Source of the DNA: Podaxis mareebaensis
Lineage: Eukaryota > Basidiomycota > Agaricomycetes > Agaricales > Agaricaceae
NCBI GenBank assembly: GCA_018524725.1
Contig: JAEUWP010000483.1
Location: forward strand, 62,001 to 126,000
DNA: 64,000 bases
Direction: 5' to 3'
Shown here: positions 10,699-23,238 of the stretch, one piece after another
How the letters are laid out: every line of letters begins with the position of its first letter
Position numbering within the stretch: the stretch's first letter is position 1
Program-made: the position numbers and the translations under genes
Notes under the pieces: generated by a model
The model's input: only the letters and a program-made list of their open reading frames with translations
The model's database searches: none
Told to the model about the DNA's origin: nothing

Positions 10699-10909
10699 CT
10701 ATACGTTTCGGATTAAGTTCTCTAAGGTCTAGTAGTAGGTGTGGTTAATGTTATGATATCTTTCACGGGATATGAATCCAGGGAGAGCGCAGAGAGAAGA
10801 GGGAAGGGTATACAAGCAGACCTGCTGTGGTGTTAAATGAAGAGCGGCCAAAATAAGTAAAAATAAATCGGGAATGGTCCGGCACTTTGACCCCGGACAC
10901 CCGATCACC

Positions 10910-12506
10910 CCGGAACGTTCCCAGTTGTCACCCAGGTCATTCAAACGCTTGCATTGAGAAATAACTGAGCTGCTGTCATGTTTCTGGAATAAATTTCCGG
11001 GATCGCGTTACATGTGGCTGAGGCTGCTAGGGCAACTAATCATGAGGAAACGTCTAACCGCTAAGCCAGCTTGCTGGACAACTCACCATGCCCCTGCTTC
11101 AAACGTTGAGGTCGACTGTGTCTCGCTTCAGAAACAAAAATCCGATTTCACCTCCTCTGGGTGACACCTTTTCCCAAGGTTGTGTAAGCTCTAGGCGGAC
11201 AGACCTCCCCAACAAGGCTGCAGACATCTATGCGAGTGTCAATCCTCTTGGTGGACCATCCATCACAAGTCAGAAATTTCTCCATAGGACTCTTGCCGAT
11301 ATTCATGACAATAACTTTAGAGCCTCCCCATGTACTTAGCTCCACTATATCTTGTTTTCTTCTCTCCAGCATCAGAACATCCTTGTTTGTGACTCAGACA
11401 TGATCAATGTCGAGCATCTTGTTCGGATTCCCGACTTTGGCCAGATAGGTAATACTTTTCGACACATCCAATGATTATCGCCCTCACATATCCATCAGCT
11501 ATACGTTTGCTTGAACGGAAGAGAATCCCTCGTATTGGGGCAGATTCATCCACTTGGCAACCTCCACCCCTCCCATATGCCATCCTGACGCTCGCAAAAG
11601 TCTTTGAGGCTGAATCATGGAACGGCTCTCGGACCTCGACTGCAATCCCATGCCGTAGGCTGGAGGTCTTCCTTGGAGAAACTCATAGCCCCGCTATTCC
11701 ATGAGGTATTTAAAATGTAAGCCATTACTACCCAAGAAAAGAAGAGAAAGCTAAGACTGGAAGGGCGACTAAATGGAGCTGAATGGCATGCTGGAGCATC
11801 CACAAAACTAAGATCATGAGAGCGTGGGGCACGAAAAGAGACAAGATAGGGAAGTTACAGCGAACATTTAGGCGACAGGCACCCGAATCAATGAATGCTG
11901 AGTAATAATAATCACCAATTGAACCTCTTTATCTTCTTCCTCCTTCCCTATTCTGACTTCTTTTCCCCACACTGTATCATCCTTGGCCACCGCGGAAGGA
12001 CTGACGACAGGCTGCACCACCACTGGCGAAGAGAAGAAGATTTTTCGGAAAACTGGAGGCACAGAGGTTGTCATGATATCTTTCATCCAACTACCACCTT
12101 CCCACCCCTTTCCTTAATATGAAAGTGCACACCCTGTCACGACCAGCAAGATGAGGGCCTCCCTCGGCTCCGTTCAGTCTTGTTGACCAACAGCGGAACT
12201 TCTGACCCTGAAGATGTCGCTTACTGGTAATTCAACTCCTTAGTCACGAAGTCCTCGCCTACGAGGTTCAGCGAGAACAATAAGCCTGCTTTGATGCGTC
12301 AGATAGGAAATACTATAACTATGTCGTCACTGGACTGCTATTTTCTGTCCTTACTTCCAATGCTACTGCCACATGACCATGTACTCACTTCATTGGAACA
12401 CGTTCAAAGAATCTCCCCTGGACGACAAACGCTAGAAGGATGGATTCCCAGAACGATATAAAGCGTCTGATATTGTGGCTATCTAGCACCATTAGAGACA
12501 CACACG
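10910..12506. other. Intergenic, no supported gene
   Basis: Upstream of the carrier promoter (which matches the duplicate up to about 10,905). Short broken frames exist at 11,088-11,700 but lack a family signature that I can defend. No RNA gene or repeat seen. Confidence 0.45.
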
Positions 12507-14776
12507 ATGTTCCTCAAGCTATTAGCCATACTCGTATTGTCCCCTCTTACCCTGTGTGCAATCTGGGGATCAATCAAAGACGTTCCAAGACTCAACTGGG
12601 ATTTTATCATAATCGGAGGTAGTATCCATTGATACATGTCAATTTCCCCACTATCTTTAATATCATCCCAATTTTAGGTGGAACCGCTGGATCCGTCCTC
12701 GCAAGCCGGCTAACTGAAAACACAAAATTCAACGTCCTCTTAATAGAGGCAGGTCCAAAGTAGATTTTTCACCGCATCTGCTGATTTCTCTGTACTAAAT
12801 CGATATTGCAGCAATGAAGGCGTCCTATTATCAATGTGCCCAGGCCTTGAGCCGAAGTTCTTTCATACACGCTACGATTGGAACTTCACCACTGTCCCAA
12901 TTCCAGGCTACAATAATCGTTCTATTGGTTACCCACGTGGGCACATACTCGGCGGGAGTAGTTCCATTAGTAAGTGCGTTCAATTTGAAGTGAAGAATTT
13001 CGAAGTTCACCCAGAAGCATGATAGATGGGATGGTCTTTACCAGAGGTGCAGCCTCAGACTACGATCGCTGGGCCAGGGTCACTGACGATCCTGGATGGA
13101 GCTGGGCCAACCTCCAGCCGTATATTAAGAAAGTAGGTGCGATGACAAATAAGAAGCTGGCCGTGATCTCAACCTGTGCAGCAAGAAAAATTCCAACCCC
13201 CCGTCGACAACCACAACATCACCGGTCAATTCGATCCCGCAGTCCACAGCCTGAATGGTTCGGTCCCCGTAAGTGTCACGGGGTTCCTACATCCGGCCGT
13301 GGACTCAGTCACGCTACAAGTGACACGAGAGCTCGGTGGAGAGTTCGCATTCAATTTGGACTTCAACTCTGGAACGCCATTAGGCATAGGTTCGCATCTA
13401 GGCACTGTCGTTAGCAGAGCCATATTGGCTGAACAGCTTATCAGGATGGCTTCAAGCAACGATAGACCACGATGGAACTCGAAGCAGCGCCGCAACATCC
13501 TACCTCACTCCTCAAGTCCGGTCTCGCAAGAACCTCCACATCGTCACAGACACTCTTGTTACTCGCGTCCTCCGTACTCCCAATGGCTCCGGGGGCAAAG
13601 GGCGGGATCCTACTATCCGAACCATTGAGATCACCTCCCTGGACAATCCGTCGGATACCATCCTCATGACGGCCTCGAAAGAGGTCATCTTATCCGCAGG
13701 GGCGATCGGTACCCCTCATATCCTCCTCAACTCTGGGATTGGTGACCGGAACGATCTGGAGAAACTAGGGATTCCGGTGATATTGGATAATCCAAGTGTT
13801 GGACAGAACCTGACAGACCACACATCCTTCAACGCCTCATTCGGTCTGAGGCCGGGTTTTATCGACTTAGGACCTTGGGCAAAGTGAGTTCCGAAGGTGA
13901 CCGTATTTACATGTCCTAACGCAGAACTCTCCAGCCTGAGTTTCGATGCGGAACTGCAGGCTCAAGCCCTAGCACTTTGGGAGAAGAACAGAACTGGACC
14001 TTACACCGCATTAGTCCGAGATGACCACCTGGGTTGGGTCCGTGTACCAGATGATTCACCCATTTTCGAAGAGTTCCCTGATACCTCGTCTGGCCCTACC
14101 GCTCCTCATATTGAGATGACCGTAGGGGCAAGTCGCTTCATTCACCGCATCCACAACCAGTGGTTGATACTCAATGCTAGGCAACTAACACCGTGTGGGA
14201 TGCCCACCTCTATCTCATCAGTCCCGCATCACGTATATTGAATTATCCGTATTCACCAACTTTCACTAACATGAACGATGGTACTACAGGTGGCTACGTG
14301 GCCCTGCGCTCCTCCGACCCTCTCGATCCCCCGCTAATCAACCCGAATTTCTACGACCACCCATTCGACATCCTCGCCACTCTCGAAGGTATGAAAGCCT
14401 CCAGGCGACTCGTCTCTGTACCCGCTCTCAGAGATTCTATAACCGGCATCCTCGCGCCCTTTGCCAATGCTTCCACGGACGCCGAAATTGAGAATGCCAT
14501 AAGAGAGATCGCAGACTCAGCGTGGCACCCTGTCGGGACGGCTGCAATGTCTCCGAAAGGTGCGAATTGGGGTGTTGTGGATCCGGATTTGAAAGTGAAA
14601 GGGGTGAATGGGCTGAGGGTCATTGACGCGTCGATTATGGTAAGCGCTCCGATTGTTGGTGTGATGATATACTGAAATGTTCTCGGAAGCCGTATATACC
14701 GGCTGCGCATACACAGGCAGCGGTGTATTTCATTGCGGAACGGGGCGCGGACCTTGTCAAAGAAACTTGGAAATAG
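12507..14776 (+). CDS. GMC oxidoreductase, aryl-alcohol oxidase-like (AA3)
   Basis: Ten exons: 12507-12618, 12678-12759, 12812-12969, 13026-13132, 13182-13389, 13445-13883, 13935-14121, 14181-14232, 14290-14639 and 14690-14776; introns are 49-59 nt. They join into 593 codons plus stop. Residues 1-20 look like a secretion signal ([18 protein letters not shown]). The FAD-binding Rossmann motif [18 protein letters not shown] spans introns 1, then LIEAGP; the GMC signature [15 protein letters not shown] spans intron 3; the second signature [20 protein letters not shown] is in exon 6. The catalytic His is in [13 protein letters not shown] and the second active-site His in [11 protein letters not shown]. 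Length and motifs fit secreted flavoenzymes that oxidise aryl or aliphatic alcohols and supply hydrogen peroxide for lignocellulose decay. Intron 7 (donor at 14122) is the least certain join. The gene looks intact. Confidence 0.9.
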
Positions 14777-15705
14777 GTATTAGCTGTCAATGTGGGGTAA
14801 TTGGATAGAGAAACGTCTTCGAAGCTTCAGAACATATATTGATGAACGAGTCTCCATCATTAACCGTGACCTGCCGTTCGTGAGTCAACTGTTGGATTTT
14901 AAAACTGGCCCGTCGACAAGAGGAAGCCGGCGTTATTCACTGGAGAGTTCGCTGATCTTTCCGTGACAGGTTCTTTGTGTTCAGTCCATGAAATGTTGTA
15001 ACTATTTCACCAGGTCAGAACGAAGGGGCGATAACAAAAGCCAACCGAAGGAGCCAGCTTGTCGTGTCAATCACAGTGTTCCTAACTCATTTGAACTTTC
15101 CTTTACGTTCTACTAGTTTTCCATGCACTTGGGCTGTTGCTGTTGTAGGACTTCATGAGCTTGAGGCCGCAAGACCAGGATATATGACAAATTAATAGAC
15201 TTCACGATGCGAAGACAAGCCTGATGCGCGAGTGACCAGAGCGACTCGTGCCGACACTGTAGTAGACGATTCCGCCGTCCGTCCTTGGGATAGTTTTGAC
15301 ACCGTACTCAGTGGTAGGTGTTAGAGTCAGATACAGTAGGCCGACCACGCTAGCCATGGGAACATCATAGGATCCGGTATATCTCAACGCTAACGAGTGT
15401 CTGACATAGCCTGGTAAATTGTATGTATGTACGAAGAACTGGGTATGGTATATAGGAGATGCAATGCTCATGACGCAAATGCTATATCATAACGTGTAGA
15501 AAGCAACCATCAGACACCAAGAAAAGAAAGAAGAGACCAACACAGCCAAATACGGCGGAATCGTACACTAAAGCAGCTTGCAAAACTAGGAGTCATGAAA
15601 ACGAACGTGAGTCGAGCAAGAAAAGGGGAAAGAACGGAAGTATGAATGAATGCGAAAATGCGTGCCTGTCTACATTAATGAACGTCGAGCGCTGGATATT
15701 AGTGA
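14777..15705. other. Intergenic between convergent genes
   Basis: The GMC gene and the minus-strand gene that ends at 15706 converge here. No supported coding region; the 89-codon frame at 15202-15471 has no recognisable features. Confidence 0.5.
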
Positions 15706-17747
15706 TCACCAGTTCCACTCCTCATCATCTTCCTCCTCCTTCCCTTTCAGCGGATCCGTTTTTGTCGCTGGCGAGGGACTGGCGATCGGTTGTAGCACCG
15801 CCGCACCAAGCCTCGCGGTCTCGTCATCTTCATCATCCAACAACGATCCCGACACACTAGGATTCGGCGAAGCAGCAGGCAATATTGGGTTTGAAGACTC
15901 CGATCCGTTCGGTGTCCCATTTCCACTTATGCTTGGAGTAACGGAGCTTGAAGGTGCCAATACGCTCACAATCGACTGTGAAACGTCTGCCAGGAGTAGT
16001 GATGCGCGTTTCTGATTCTTTGAGAAACTATCAAGGATCAGTAAGATGACGGGACGATGCAGAAGGAAAGAGAACGCACGTCGAACTTCTCTGCAATTGC
16101 CCTAGCTTCTTCCCTACGCTATCCATCCACGAACCTACATGAGGCGTCGAAACAGTCACGCCAGCCGTCATCGATCCAAGACCCGGTATTGACGACATTG
16201 GTGCCAGTCCACCCAAACTTGGTGCCGAATTTGACCTCGAACTAGCTGTACTGTTTTTATTGGCTTCAAGATAGGAGGGCAAAGGTGACCCTCCTGGCCG
16301 AGGAGACGATGCGGGACTTGTACTGCTGCGGGAGATTGAAGGTGGAGAGAGAAGAACGGAAGGGGATAGCGTCGAGAAGTCGAGGTGTTCAAAGTCCAGC
16401 CGTGCTGCCTCACGCGATTTCCGACGGTGCGCTGTCGTAGTCGTGGATTGGACATCGGATGACCATGTCTCTCCGTCTACCTTGCCTATCAATTTCGATG
16501 GTGTGGATGCAGGTGATACAGAAACGTCAGAGTGGTGTGAGTTCCTAAGCCGCTGGTTTTGTTTATGCTTCTGTTGATGATGAAATTCAGGATTTGGGCT
16601 CATGGTTGGTGTAGCTCCCGTGTCGCGCACCATTAAAACCTGGATATTGGGATCGTCTTCGTCCTCATCTTGGCCTAGGACTGCTTCGGCACTCTGAGAT
16701 TCCTCCACAATTCCATTATACTCTTCTCCGAATGATGACTGGGAAGATTGCGAGAGCCGTGTTGTCGTTGCAGATCGTGAAGTAGCGTATGTGGATATAG
16801 ACGAGTCTGATTCTTTCGCGGAATGGGATTTCCGGTTGAGCGTGTGTGAAAGAGAAGGTGGTCGTGATTTCGGTTGCCGTCTGGATGATGCTGGGGATGG
16901 TGCGGGAGCAACTGACGTTGACGTGGAGAAGCTGGCGGCTAGGAGCCGGCTCACTCCTTGCACGCCTTCTTTGATGCCTTCGAAGACCACGCTGCCGGAA
17001 TCATGAATGCCGTTAACTGGCACGGAGTAGAGTTCGCGCTCGACTCCTCTGTTCACAATACGCTCCCACTGGCGTTTCACTGAGAAAGATTGAGTATATG
17101 CACGAAGGGTATGTGAGTAGGGTCGAACAAGCCGGAGCACGACATACGCACACTGAGCAAGTTCTGCTTCGTGTATGGCGAGTTGAGACCTGAGTTCGAG
17201 GCATTTGGATTCCTTCTGTGCAATAAGCCGGAGGAGATCTGCGTTCCTGCAAGAAACGACAGTGACATGAATACAGTTGTTCATGACGCTCAAAGTACAA
17301 AAGGACGCACTTTTCGGTTAGAGTCAGCGGGGGCCGCTCTCTCATTGGCGTACCAGGAGCAGTGTCTGTCCCCAGCATAGACGAGGCCGGAAGCGACATT
17401 GTACTTCTCCTATCTCCGGCTCTTGTCCATGGCCCCTCGCCCACATCTGCCAACGCCATCCCCTTGTTCAACTCCCCCAACGAATTCCTCCGTACCAGGG
17501 ATCCACGACGCGGGCTCTCCGTAGAATTCGGTGGAAAATATACTATTGACGACTGACGTCGCGCCGCCTTGCTTTGTGCCGTCCTGTTGCTTACCGGTGA
17601 AGAAAAAGTCATAGCAGCTGTCATTGAATATCGTTTGGAGTGGCAAAAGCTGGATGGGGGGGATGGCGAAGAAAACACATCGGTGGTGGGCGTTGATGTT
17701 GCTGAGCTTGTTACGAGGCGGAGAGGCCGTGGGGTGTGAGTAGACAT
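15706..17747 (-). CDS. Ser-rich coiled-coil protein, function unknown
   Basis: Four exons: 17747-17311, 17246-17152, 17079-16080 and 16027-15706, with introns of 64, 72 and 52 nt, give 617 residues. The N-terminal 140 residues are Ser/Thr/Pro-rich with basic patches (RRGSLVRRNSLGEL). A predicted coiled coil follows (LRLIAQKESKCLELRSQLA, then ELAQLKRQWERIVNRGVE across intron 2). A long Ser-rich low-complexity region leads to a conserved-looking helix (WMDSVGKKLGQLQ, then SKNQKRASLLLADVSQSI across intron 3) and an acidic C-terminus ending DDEEWNW. The helix with the LKRQWERIV core recalls a fungal domain of unknown function; I cannot name it with confidence. A start 15 codons upstream (17792) is also possible. 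The gene appears intact. Confidence 0.8.
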
Positions 17748-18102
17748 GATGGTTGCGGTGGTTGCGGTGGAGCTGCAACCATCGACGCCCAAATCACACT
17801 TCGCATCATTTCTGCCCTGAAGGCCTTAACGGCAATCTTATCGCCCTGTACGTTGCTTTTTTGAGCAACTTACGGTCACTCATTGATATTCATTAATTTC
17901 ATTTAGCTCTATGCTTGCCTTCCTCTTCAATGTTCCTGGGGCGTCCCCATTGACAGCCCACACTTGTCCACAAGGGTCTTCCAAACTGTGCCATTGTCAT
18001 TGGTGAATGATTAGACTCCCACTTCAACCTTACAACCCCATCATCTTTGCGAGTGCGGCCACAAGGTACTTTTCCTGCTTCTTGTAGATTGGTGCTCTTC
18101 AG
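17748..18102. other. Promoter-side spacer
   Basis: Lies between the start of the 617-residue gene and the F-box remnant. No element was recognised. Confidence 0.4.
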
Positions 18103-18640
18103 TCAAACTCCGAGTACACTCTCATCCCCGCCCTCATGTGCAGATGCGGAAGACGAATTCTCTTCAGTGCTTGTAGGATTGACGATCTCCTCTGCCTTTA
18201 CCCCGCTCCCCGCCCCACTCTGCTTTGCGGTACCAGAGGAAGCAACAGGCTTCCTAAACACCCTCGAAACTAAAACCCTCTTCTTGCTCCTCTCATCGAG
18301 AACCTCCACAGCTCTCGCGTTCCCAGCCAGGTCCATCCCTTTACATAAATGCTTCCGCACACCAATCATTGACAGCTTTGCCTGAATAACACGATACTCC
18401 CATTGTCGAGGAAACACGACCTCATAAAGCCTCCTGCAGGTGATCCCGAAATTCATGAGATCTTCACGCATTTCGATACAAGTTGCAATATGATCGAGGA
18501 TCTCTGTTGGTTGACGTACGAGGAGGACCCCGGGTCTTTTGAATGCGTGGGGATTTGACGCATTTGATAGTACGGGGACGTCGTCGTCGCCATGAGGAAG
18601 AGAGGAAGGACGAACGGCTCGACGGCGTTACAGAGATGAA
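18103..18640 (-). pseudogene. F-box protein remnant
   Basis: Reading the frame through 18,640-18,103 gives RQPTEILDHIATCIEMREDL, then MNFGITCRRLYEVVFPRQWE, which is an F-box pattern (hydrophobic LP-x-E-I-L helix, then the LxxxxLTCRRL-type helix), followed by YRVIQAKLSMIGVRKHLC. F-box proteins link targets to SCF ubiquitin ligases through Skp1. The reading frame extends upstream to a TAA near 18,640 with no good start codon, and the C-terminal leucine-rich or other target domain is missing: the frame ends in a Ser/Glu-rich tail at 18,103. It is either a truncated gene or one whose first exon I could not find. Confidence 0.5.
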
Positions 18641-19675
18641 AACACGACTTGCGTCCGTCAATCGTGAGAAGCCTGCACTGACATCCTGCACTTCCTCCTG
18701 TGATAACACACGAAGCCAATGATATGAGGAGTTCGGTGAGAGTGTTTGATGCATTGAATGTGTCTCTGCTATCGTAGGACCCGGGGTTAGTGTTGACTTC
18801 GTTGGATCTGAGGGGTCCGCTGATAGCACTGGGCTTTGTTAAGGACTTTGGAGTGCTATTGGGGGCAGCCGAAAGTGCTGAAGCTACGCGGTAGGGGCGT
18901 ATACACGAGTGTGCAAGCGCCATGGACTGTAGACCTGGGAAGGATGCCTTGGGGTACCTGACAGACTGAGGAGCGCTGGAAGTACTTGCCAACGGAGTTC
19001 TCAGGGAAGGGCGCTCACCAACATTTTTGGGCACATGACTGCAGAGTTGTATTCCAACGGATTGAGCTGAGGACGACTTGGTTAACAGAATGAGGTAGTG
19101 GACTAGCGTAGGGTTTCGATACTCACCCTTGCTAGTTTTCCAGTGTCCCCGATGTAGTGGTAGTTGACTGAATATATTCACCTGACGGACAACTAGTGTC
19201 TACCGAAGGAGTGAGTACAAGAATAGAACGTGCCGGGACAGAGGTCCACCTCAGTGTCTCCGACGTAGCGATAGACGATTAAGGTGGGCGAAAATGTGTC
19301 AATTTGGCTATCCGGTACTGAGGAAGATGGGATAGGGAAGGCACTATGGTGCTCAGGTCTACCGAAAAACAGTTAAGCCAGTATTGCCCGCCATCACTGC
19401 AGCACTCAGAAATTGATCCGTCCATGCGCGTGGCGTGCACAATCTCGACTGTACCTGAGGATCACTCCCATACTACAATCGGCCTCATAGCGAATGCGAC
19501 ATGCGAAACACACCTTCATTCAATCATGGTTACTTGATCTATATTTAAATTGACCATAGCCTACTTCGGAATTACAAAAATCATGATGCTTAGATATGGT
19601 GATCCAACAAAGATGATGTTAACCTCTTGACACAATAACGAAGGGGGATCCAACAATGATGATGTACACCACCAC
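18641..19675. other. No supported gene
   Basis: A long open frame runs on the minus strand through 18,453-19,181 but its composition and lack of motifs suggest it is not a real product; part of it overlaps the F-box frame. Nothing else was identified. Confidence 0.4.
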
Positions 19676-20330
19676 CTAGATAGCATCATCAGGTAAGGAA
19701 AACAAAAAGAGACGCGACTGGGGTTCAATGGTGTGTGAGTCATTTGCCAACTTGGCTTCTTGCTCGCCTGTCCCCACATTCCAGATCCTCATCATCTGAT
19801 CATGCGATCCCAAGGTAACTTGTGTGGCCCTCCAACTGGGCTCCCCCATCTGTCCCCACATTCCAGATCCTCACCGTCTGATCAAATGACCCCAAGGCAA
19901 CTTGCACACTGTCAGGCGAGAAAGCGACAGATAACACCTCGTCTGTGTGGCCCTCTAACTGGGTTTCTTCCTTGCCTGTCCTTGCATTCCAGATCCTCAC
20001 CACCCAATCACCTGATCTCAAGGCAATTTGTGCGCCGTCGGGCGAGAAAGCAACAGAGAACACTGAACCCGTGTGGCCCTCCAGCTGGGCTCCCTCCCTG
20101 CCAGTCCCCACATTCCAGATCCTCACTGTCCGATCTGACAATCCTGAGGCAACTTGCATGCCATCAGGTGAGAAAGCAACAGAGAACACTGAATCCATGT
20201 GGCCCTCCAACTGGGCTTCCTCACCTGTCCTCACATTCCAGATCCTCACCATCCCATCACACGATCCCAAGGCAACTCACATGCCATTGGGCGAGAAAGC
20301 GACAGACTACACCTCCATTTGGCCCTCTTG
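19676..20330 (-). pseudogene. WD40-repeat array fragment
   Basis: About five WD40 units of 42-43 residues run on the minus strand (20,330 to 19,676), with consensus GHTxSVFSVAFSPDGxQ...VRIWN. The open core is 20270-19800 with three full, closely similar units. The unit before it contains TAG and a TGA where Arg is expected, and the unit after it has an internal deletion with a change of frame near 19,810. The tail (SRLFLFSLPDDAI) then stops. Such near-identical repeats are typical of NACHT-WD40 proteins of basidiomycetes, where they form a beta-propeller sensor; no ATPase domain is attached here, so this is a remnant. Confidence 0.8.
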
Positions 20331-20742
20331 GTCACCAATCTGCATCATGATGTATGAAATCAACAACTCACCCCTGTTTCAAAATGTGGGATCTGCTTCA
20401 ACAGTGAATCCTTCTCCCACATAGCCTGAGCACACACCTGTGAGGTCCATGGCACACAGAGCATTACTTCTTCATGCCGATGGATAGGCATGTTCTCAAA
20501 CTCTGCAGATGAGGAGACGACTTCAAGATGGCCCTTCAGCTTGATATGTTCCTTGAAAGAGAGGGTATAAACCTTGATGGTGACATCTGTCATCATGTCA
20601 GTATGTGTTCCAATATGTAGAAAGGGAAAGACACACAGGAAATGTTATAAGATCATGCCCAGGTTGAGTACTGAAACATCCAGCTCATCCTCTGTTCAGT
20701 GTGTCAGCTTGCTACCTTTGTTGCGATAATAAAAACACTCAC

Positions 20743-22836
20743 CGATAGCAATCCATTTTGAGTTGACCAGGTCATTGAGGGTATTCTCAACCAATTTGGA
20801 CAAATGGTCTGACAAGTGCTGATGGCTGACACTGCAAATTGTAATAATTGGGATTTTGAGTCATGTGGTAATAGAAGTATGTCCATGTTAAGATATCCTA
20901 CAGTGCAAGCTCATCAACAAAAGCATTCCACGAATGCAAGGGATGAATTTACCATAGCATCCTGCTTGTTTTCGATAGTCTTCACAGCAATCTCTACCAA
21001 GTAGTCATGTAACAAGTGTGTCAGCAGGTGTGACTCAATGGGCAAACCCTCTGTGAGGAACTTCTTGTAGAAGACCTTTCATGTCTGTTGGCACATTAAG
21101 ACACACCGACTGTTTGAGTCTTCCCTTGGTCAGCACATGCAGCGACCCATCATCAGCAGCATGTCCATAACAGGATGGTCAACATAACAGTGTTCCTTGC
21201 CCTCATAGGATTGCATGCCCATGATAATGGCCATGTGGCTAGCGATGGGCAAGCTCCAGGCAGTATCCTACAAGATGTCAGCACTGTAATTGATTGCATG
21301 ATAGCATCAGCAATGTAACACACCTTGGAAGCAACAAGCACTTGAATTGCACTGGACTTGAACAAACGTTGTATGATCCTCCTGTCCTGTTTATCCAATG
21401 CCTCATGGTAGTACCCGATACTGTGCTTCAACATCTGCACAAGCCCTTTGTCATTGATATGATCCAAGGGCTTCTGCAGTTCATCCAGCTCAAGATTGAG
21501 AGAACAATCCTAGTTATCATTGGCTGCGCAGTGGGTGAGGAGATTGCTGACTGCGAGACAGCACTGTCAACACGATGGAATGAGAATGATGACCAGCTTT
21601 GTGAATGAATGTTTGAGTGTAGTGAAGTATGTGGGTTTGGACATAGTGACCATGAGAGAGGGAAGTGGGGGATCATGAATGATTGAATGTGGATCTCCAT
21701 ATTCAGTGGTTGCATGCTAGTGTCTCATTGTCAGCATCCACACTGGTAACCAGGGAAGTAAGGGAACATACTTGGGCAAGAAATTGAAGATTGTGTGCAA
21801 CCTCGCACTGATCCACTCTCCTAGGTCTTCTGCATTTGCAAGGGACACACTACATGCAACAATACATGTCAGCACCCTAGTCTGGAATGAGACATACTGC
21901 ATCCTCAAAATGATAACTTCATACATCGGCCCAACCTCTCCTCCAACCTGCTGGATCTCATCCACAATCAACAACCTGATATTCTGTACACTCTTCCACT
22001 GGCCCCATTGCCTTGACAAAACATCCCACTGAATTGGCACATCAGCATCCTGTCTGTCTAACCAAAAGCAGCAAAACTCACCTGTGTAGGTGTGCACATG
22101 ACTGCATCTGCCTTCTGCAACCTCAAGTCTGCATTGGTCTCCCTAGTAAGCCCCATGACCTCCTTCTCACCTTGCAAGTTCCCAAATCTCCCCCTCCACT
22201 TCCCTACCCCCTGGTCCACCATCTCCTGGAATGGCTCAATACACACTGCTCTTGGCTGCTCTCTCTTGCTCCATAGCCTCAATAACACAAACTCTGTGCA
22301 AATTGTCTTTCCACTGCCCATTGGAGCACCAATGAAGATGTTTTCATTGGATGTATAAAGTGCCTGGAAGACTTGCATCTGGATCTTGTTGAATTCATTG
22401 ATGGTGCTAGCATAAATCACCTTGAACTCCTTGTTGTGGAATGCTGACAACAGAAGGGCTTGGAGGTTGAGGAGAGAAGTAGAAGGCAGGAACTTGGTGG
22501 GAAGAATGAGGTGTTTGAAGCTTATTGGTAGCCTGGGCTCAGAATGCAACCATCTGTCTGAAATGATAGATATATAATAGTTTGGGGGAATGGGTTCACA
22601 CATGGGAACAGTGAGGGTGATGTTATGCTCACCCTCAGCATACTGTTGACAAAGGACAATGTTGTTGTGGAACAAGATCACTTCACCATCGACATCTTCA
22701 ACGAGGATGATGAAGGTCTCTGTGGAACCATGGACCCTTTCATCCCATCAGAAATTGGGGATGATGGAGAGATCAATGCAAAGGAGAGAGCGAGTGATTG
22801 GTTGGACCTGGGCCTGAAGTCTATACAAATTGATTA
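20743..22836 (-). pseudogene. BRR2-like U5 snRNP helicase fragment, introns retained
   Basis: The minus strand carries the middle of the spliceosomal helicase Brr2: end of the first Sec63 unit (VEDVDGEVILFH, near 22,690), the linker (LPISFKHLILPTKF), and the second helicase cassette with FIGAPMGSGKTICTEF (Walker A-like, about 22,310), AVCIEPFQEM, CTPTQ, then after an intron WDVLSRQWGQWK, LLIVDEIQQVGGEVGP, and IVACSVSLANAEDLGEW. Further down come the core motifs IQRLFKSSAIQVLVASK and, at 20,880-20,743, the start of the second Sec63 unit (ILTWTYFYYHMTQNPNYYNL, then HLSDHLSKLVENTLNDLV). At least two introns are visible (GTGAGTTTTG... near 22,083 and one near 20,830), so the copy came from genomic DNA and not from mRNA. 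A TGA replaces an expected Arg near 22,760 and several frames are broken. Both gene ends are absent. Confidence 0.88.
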
Positions 22837-22940
22837 ATGCAGATCAAGAAGGAAATGTTCAAAAGCACTTACTGAAGTTTAGGGAAACTGTGCACCAGTC
22901 TGTGCACTAGCCTCATCTATGGAACAATGATATATTAAAC

Positions 22941-23040
22941 CATCATTATCAATGCATGACCATCATAGACCCATCATTATCAATGCATGACCATCATAAA
23001 CCCATCATTATCAATGCATGACCATCATAGACCCATCACT
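22941..23040. repeat. 31-bp tandem repeat, about three units
   Basis: The word CATCATTATCAATGCATGAC recurs at 22941, 22972 and 23003, followed each time by CATCATAGACC or a one-base variant. There are no unique spacers, so this is a minisatellite and not a CRISPR-like array. Confidence 0.9.
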
Positions 23041-23238
23041 GTAAGTACCTTACCATCATTTAGGTATCTTTTTGATGACCTTATCATTATTGAGGGGCAG
23101 GAACTAGATATTTTGAAGTGCAAGGGAGATGCCCCTGTGCATCAAGAAAGGACTTACAAGGACTTAGAACTGACCCCTCCCTCTAATGAGACAAAGCAGG
23201 TAGTGAGCTATATATTATAATAACACAAGGCCCAGTAA

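Noticed and set aside
11088..11700. Possible protein-kinase remnant
   Set aside because: A few words looked kinase-like, but no catalytic loop, DFG or APE motif is present in any frame.
18453..19181. 242-codon minus-strand frame as a gene
   Set aside because: No motif, biased composition, and it overlaps the F-box frame at its end.
19760..20424. Two plus-strand frames of 159-196 codons with regular repeats
   Set aside because: They are the antisense of the WD40 array; periodicity comes from the repeats on the other strand.
22941..23040. CRISPR-like array
   Set aside because: Units are directly adjacent with no unique spacers, and the genome is eukaryotic.
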